49,038 nt of DNA, from NCBI RefSeq assembly GCF_003797765.1, contig NZ_RKMB01000034.1:1-49038 (forward strand), in the 5' to 3' direction. A program made the translations under genes and the position numbers. The notes under the pieces are model-generated. The model was not told where the DNA came from. It was given only the letters and a program-made list of their open reading frames with translations, and searched no databases. Each line of letters begins with the position of its first letter. Position 1 is the first letter of the stretch. The DNA comes from Ramlibacter sp. WS9 (GTDB taxonomy: Bacteria; Pseudomonadota; Gammaproteobacteria; Burkholderiales; Burkholderiaceae_C). Below, one piece after another: positions 48,922 through 49,038 of the stretch.

Positions 48922-49038
48922 CTAACTTAGAAGTTCACGTGCTCGTCGGCGCTGCAGGACGCGTTTGCGCGGAGGCTCGGCAAGCCGGTAGCGCAGGGCG
49001 TGCCACTGACTGATCGCGTGTGCAAGTCTCAGCGTGGG
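48922..49038 (-). CDS. C-terminal end of an unidentified gene (partial)
   Basis: The minus-strand frame from the window edge to a TAG at 48922-48924 encodes 38 residues, reading ...LAHAISQWHALRYRLAEPP and then a very basic KRVLQRRRARELLS. The composition and absence of stops suggest a real C-terminus. It cannot be named. Confidence 0.35.
   Translation of the reverse strand, partial: PTLRLAHAISQWHALRYRLAEPPRKRVLQRRRARELLS

Overview
This 49 kb window looks like a chromosomal segment of a high-GC betaproteobacterium, most likely a Burkholderiales member near Comamonadaceae. The basis is the set of backbone genes (a gltIJKL importer beside aspA, pyrC, DUF3025, htpX, an A-type RNase P RNA, a Nudix-metallo-beta-lactamase fusion) and their codon use. 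That placement is inference; no marker was searched.

Region 1 (1-11116) is part of a chromosomal integron. Nineteen recombination sites (attC) are all 87 bp and nearly identical. A 69-bp and a 56-bp degenerate site follow at the right end. They delimit 20 cassettes. In nine of them the 7-mer that opens the cassette is the exact reverse complement of the 7-mer that closes it, which fixes the borders firmly. Fifteen cassettes carry protein genes: membrane and secreted proteins, a lipoprotein, an OmpA-like domain, HEAT-like and ankyrin repeats, DUF2199, unknowns, and three toxin-antitoxin modules grouped at the distal end. Five cassettes are paralogous, about 332-bp units with no consistently conserved reading frame but with recurring hairpins. 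The integrase is not in the window and should lie to the left.

Region 2 (11117-19278) is a run of small single-domain genes, nearly all on the plus strand and often overlapping by ATGA: several GNAT acetyltransferases, a truncated ASCH gene, TfoX-N, UPF0158, an ABM monooxygenase, a GFA remnant, zf-TFIIB, DUF5329, DUF1653, a racemase-like protein, DUF3052, DUF6265 and a gamma-glutamylcyclotransferase. A 268-bp palindromic MITE-like element (19297-19564) separates it from the next block.

Region 3 (19569-25395) is an acidic amino acid locus: a LysR regulator, aspartate ammonia-lyase, and the glutamate/aspartate ABC importer gltI-gltJ-gltK-gltL.

Region 4 (25396-38202) is a 12.8-kb defence island inserted exactly behind gltL. 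Six genes on one strand are separated by 11 nt or less, and three junctions overlap or abut: hsdR, hsdM, a DUF1016 PD-(D/E)XK nuclease, hsdS with two homologous target-recognition halves, a 1246-residue SIR2-domain protein, and a primase-helicase of the TOTE conflict type. The last 25 nt of gltL recur at the right end of the island (21 of 25 identical, three of four differences synonymous). This marks a probable attachment site and makes the island a likely single mobile defence unit.

Region 5 (38351-49038) is backbone: pyrC, a NYN-LOTUS protein, DUF3025 and htpX on the plus strand; an FAD oxidoreductase on the minus strand; rnpB; then on the minus strand a Nudix-MBL fusion, a pseudouridine synthase homologue lacking its catalytic aspartate, a DUF898 membrane protein and an M48 peptidase.
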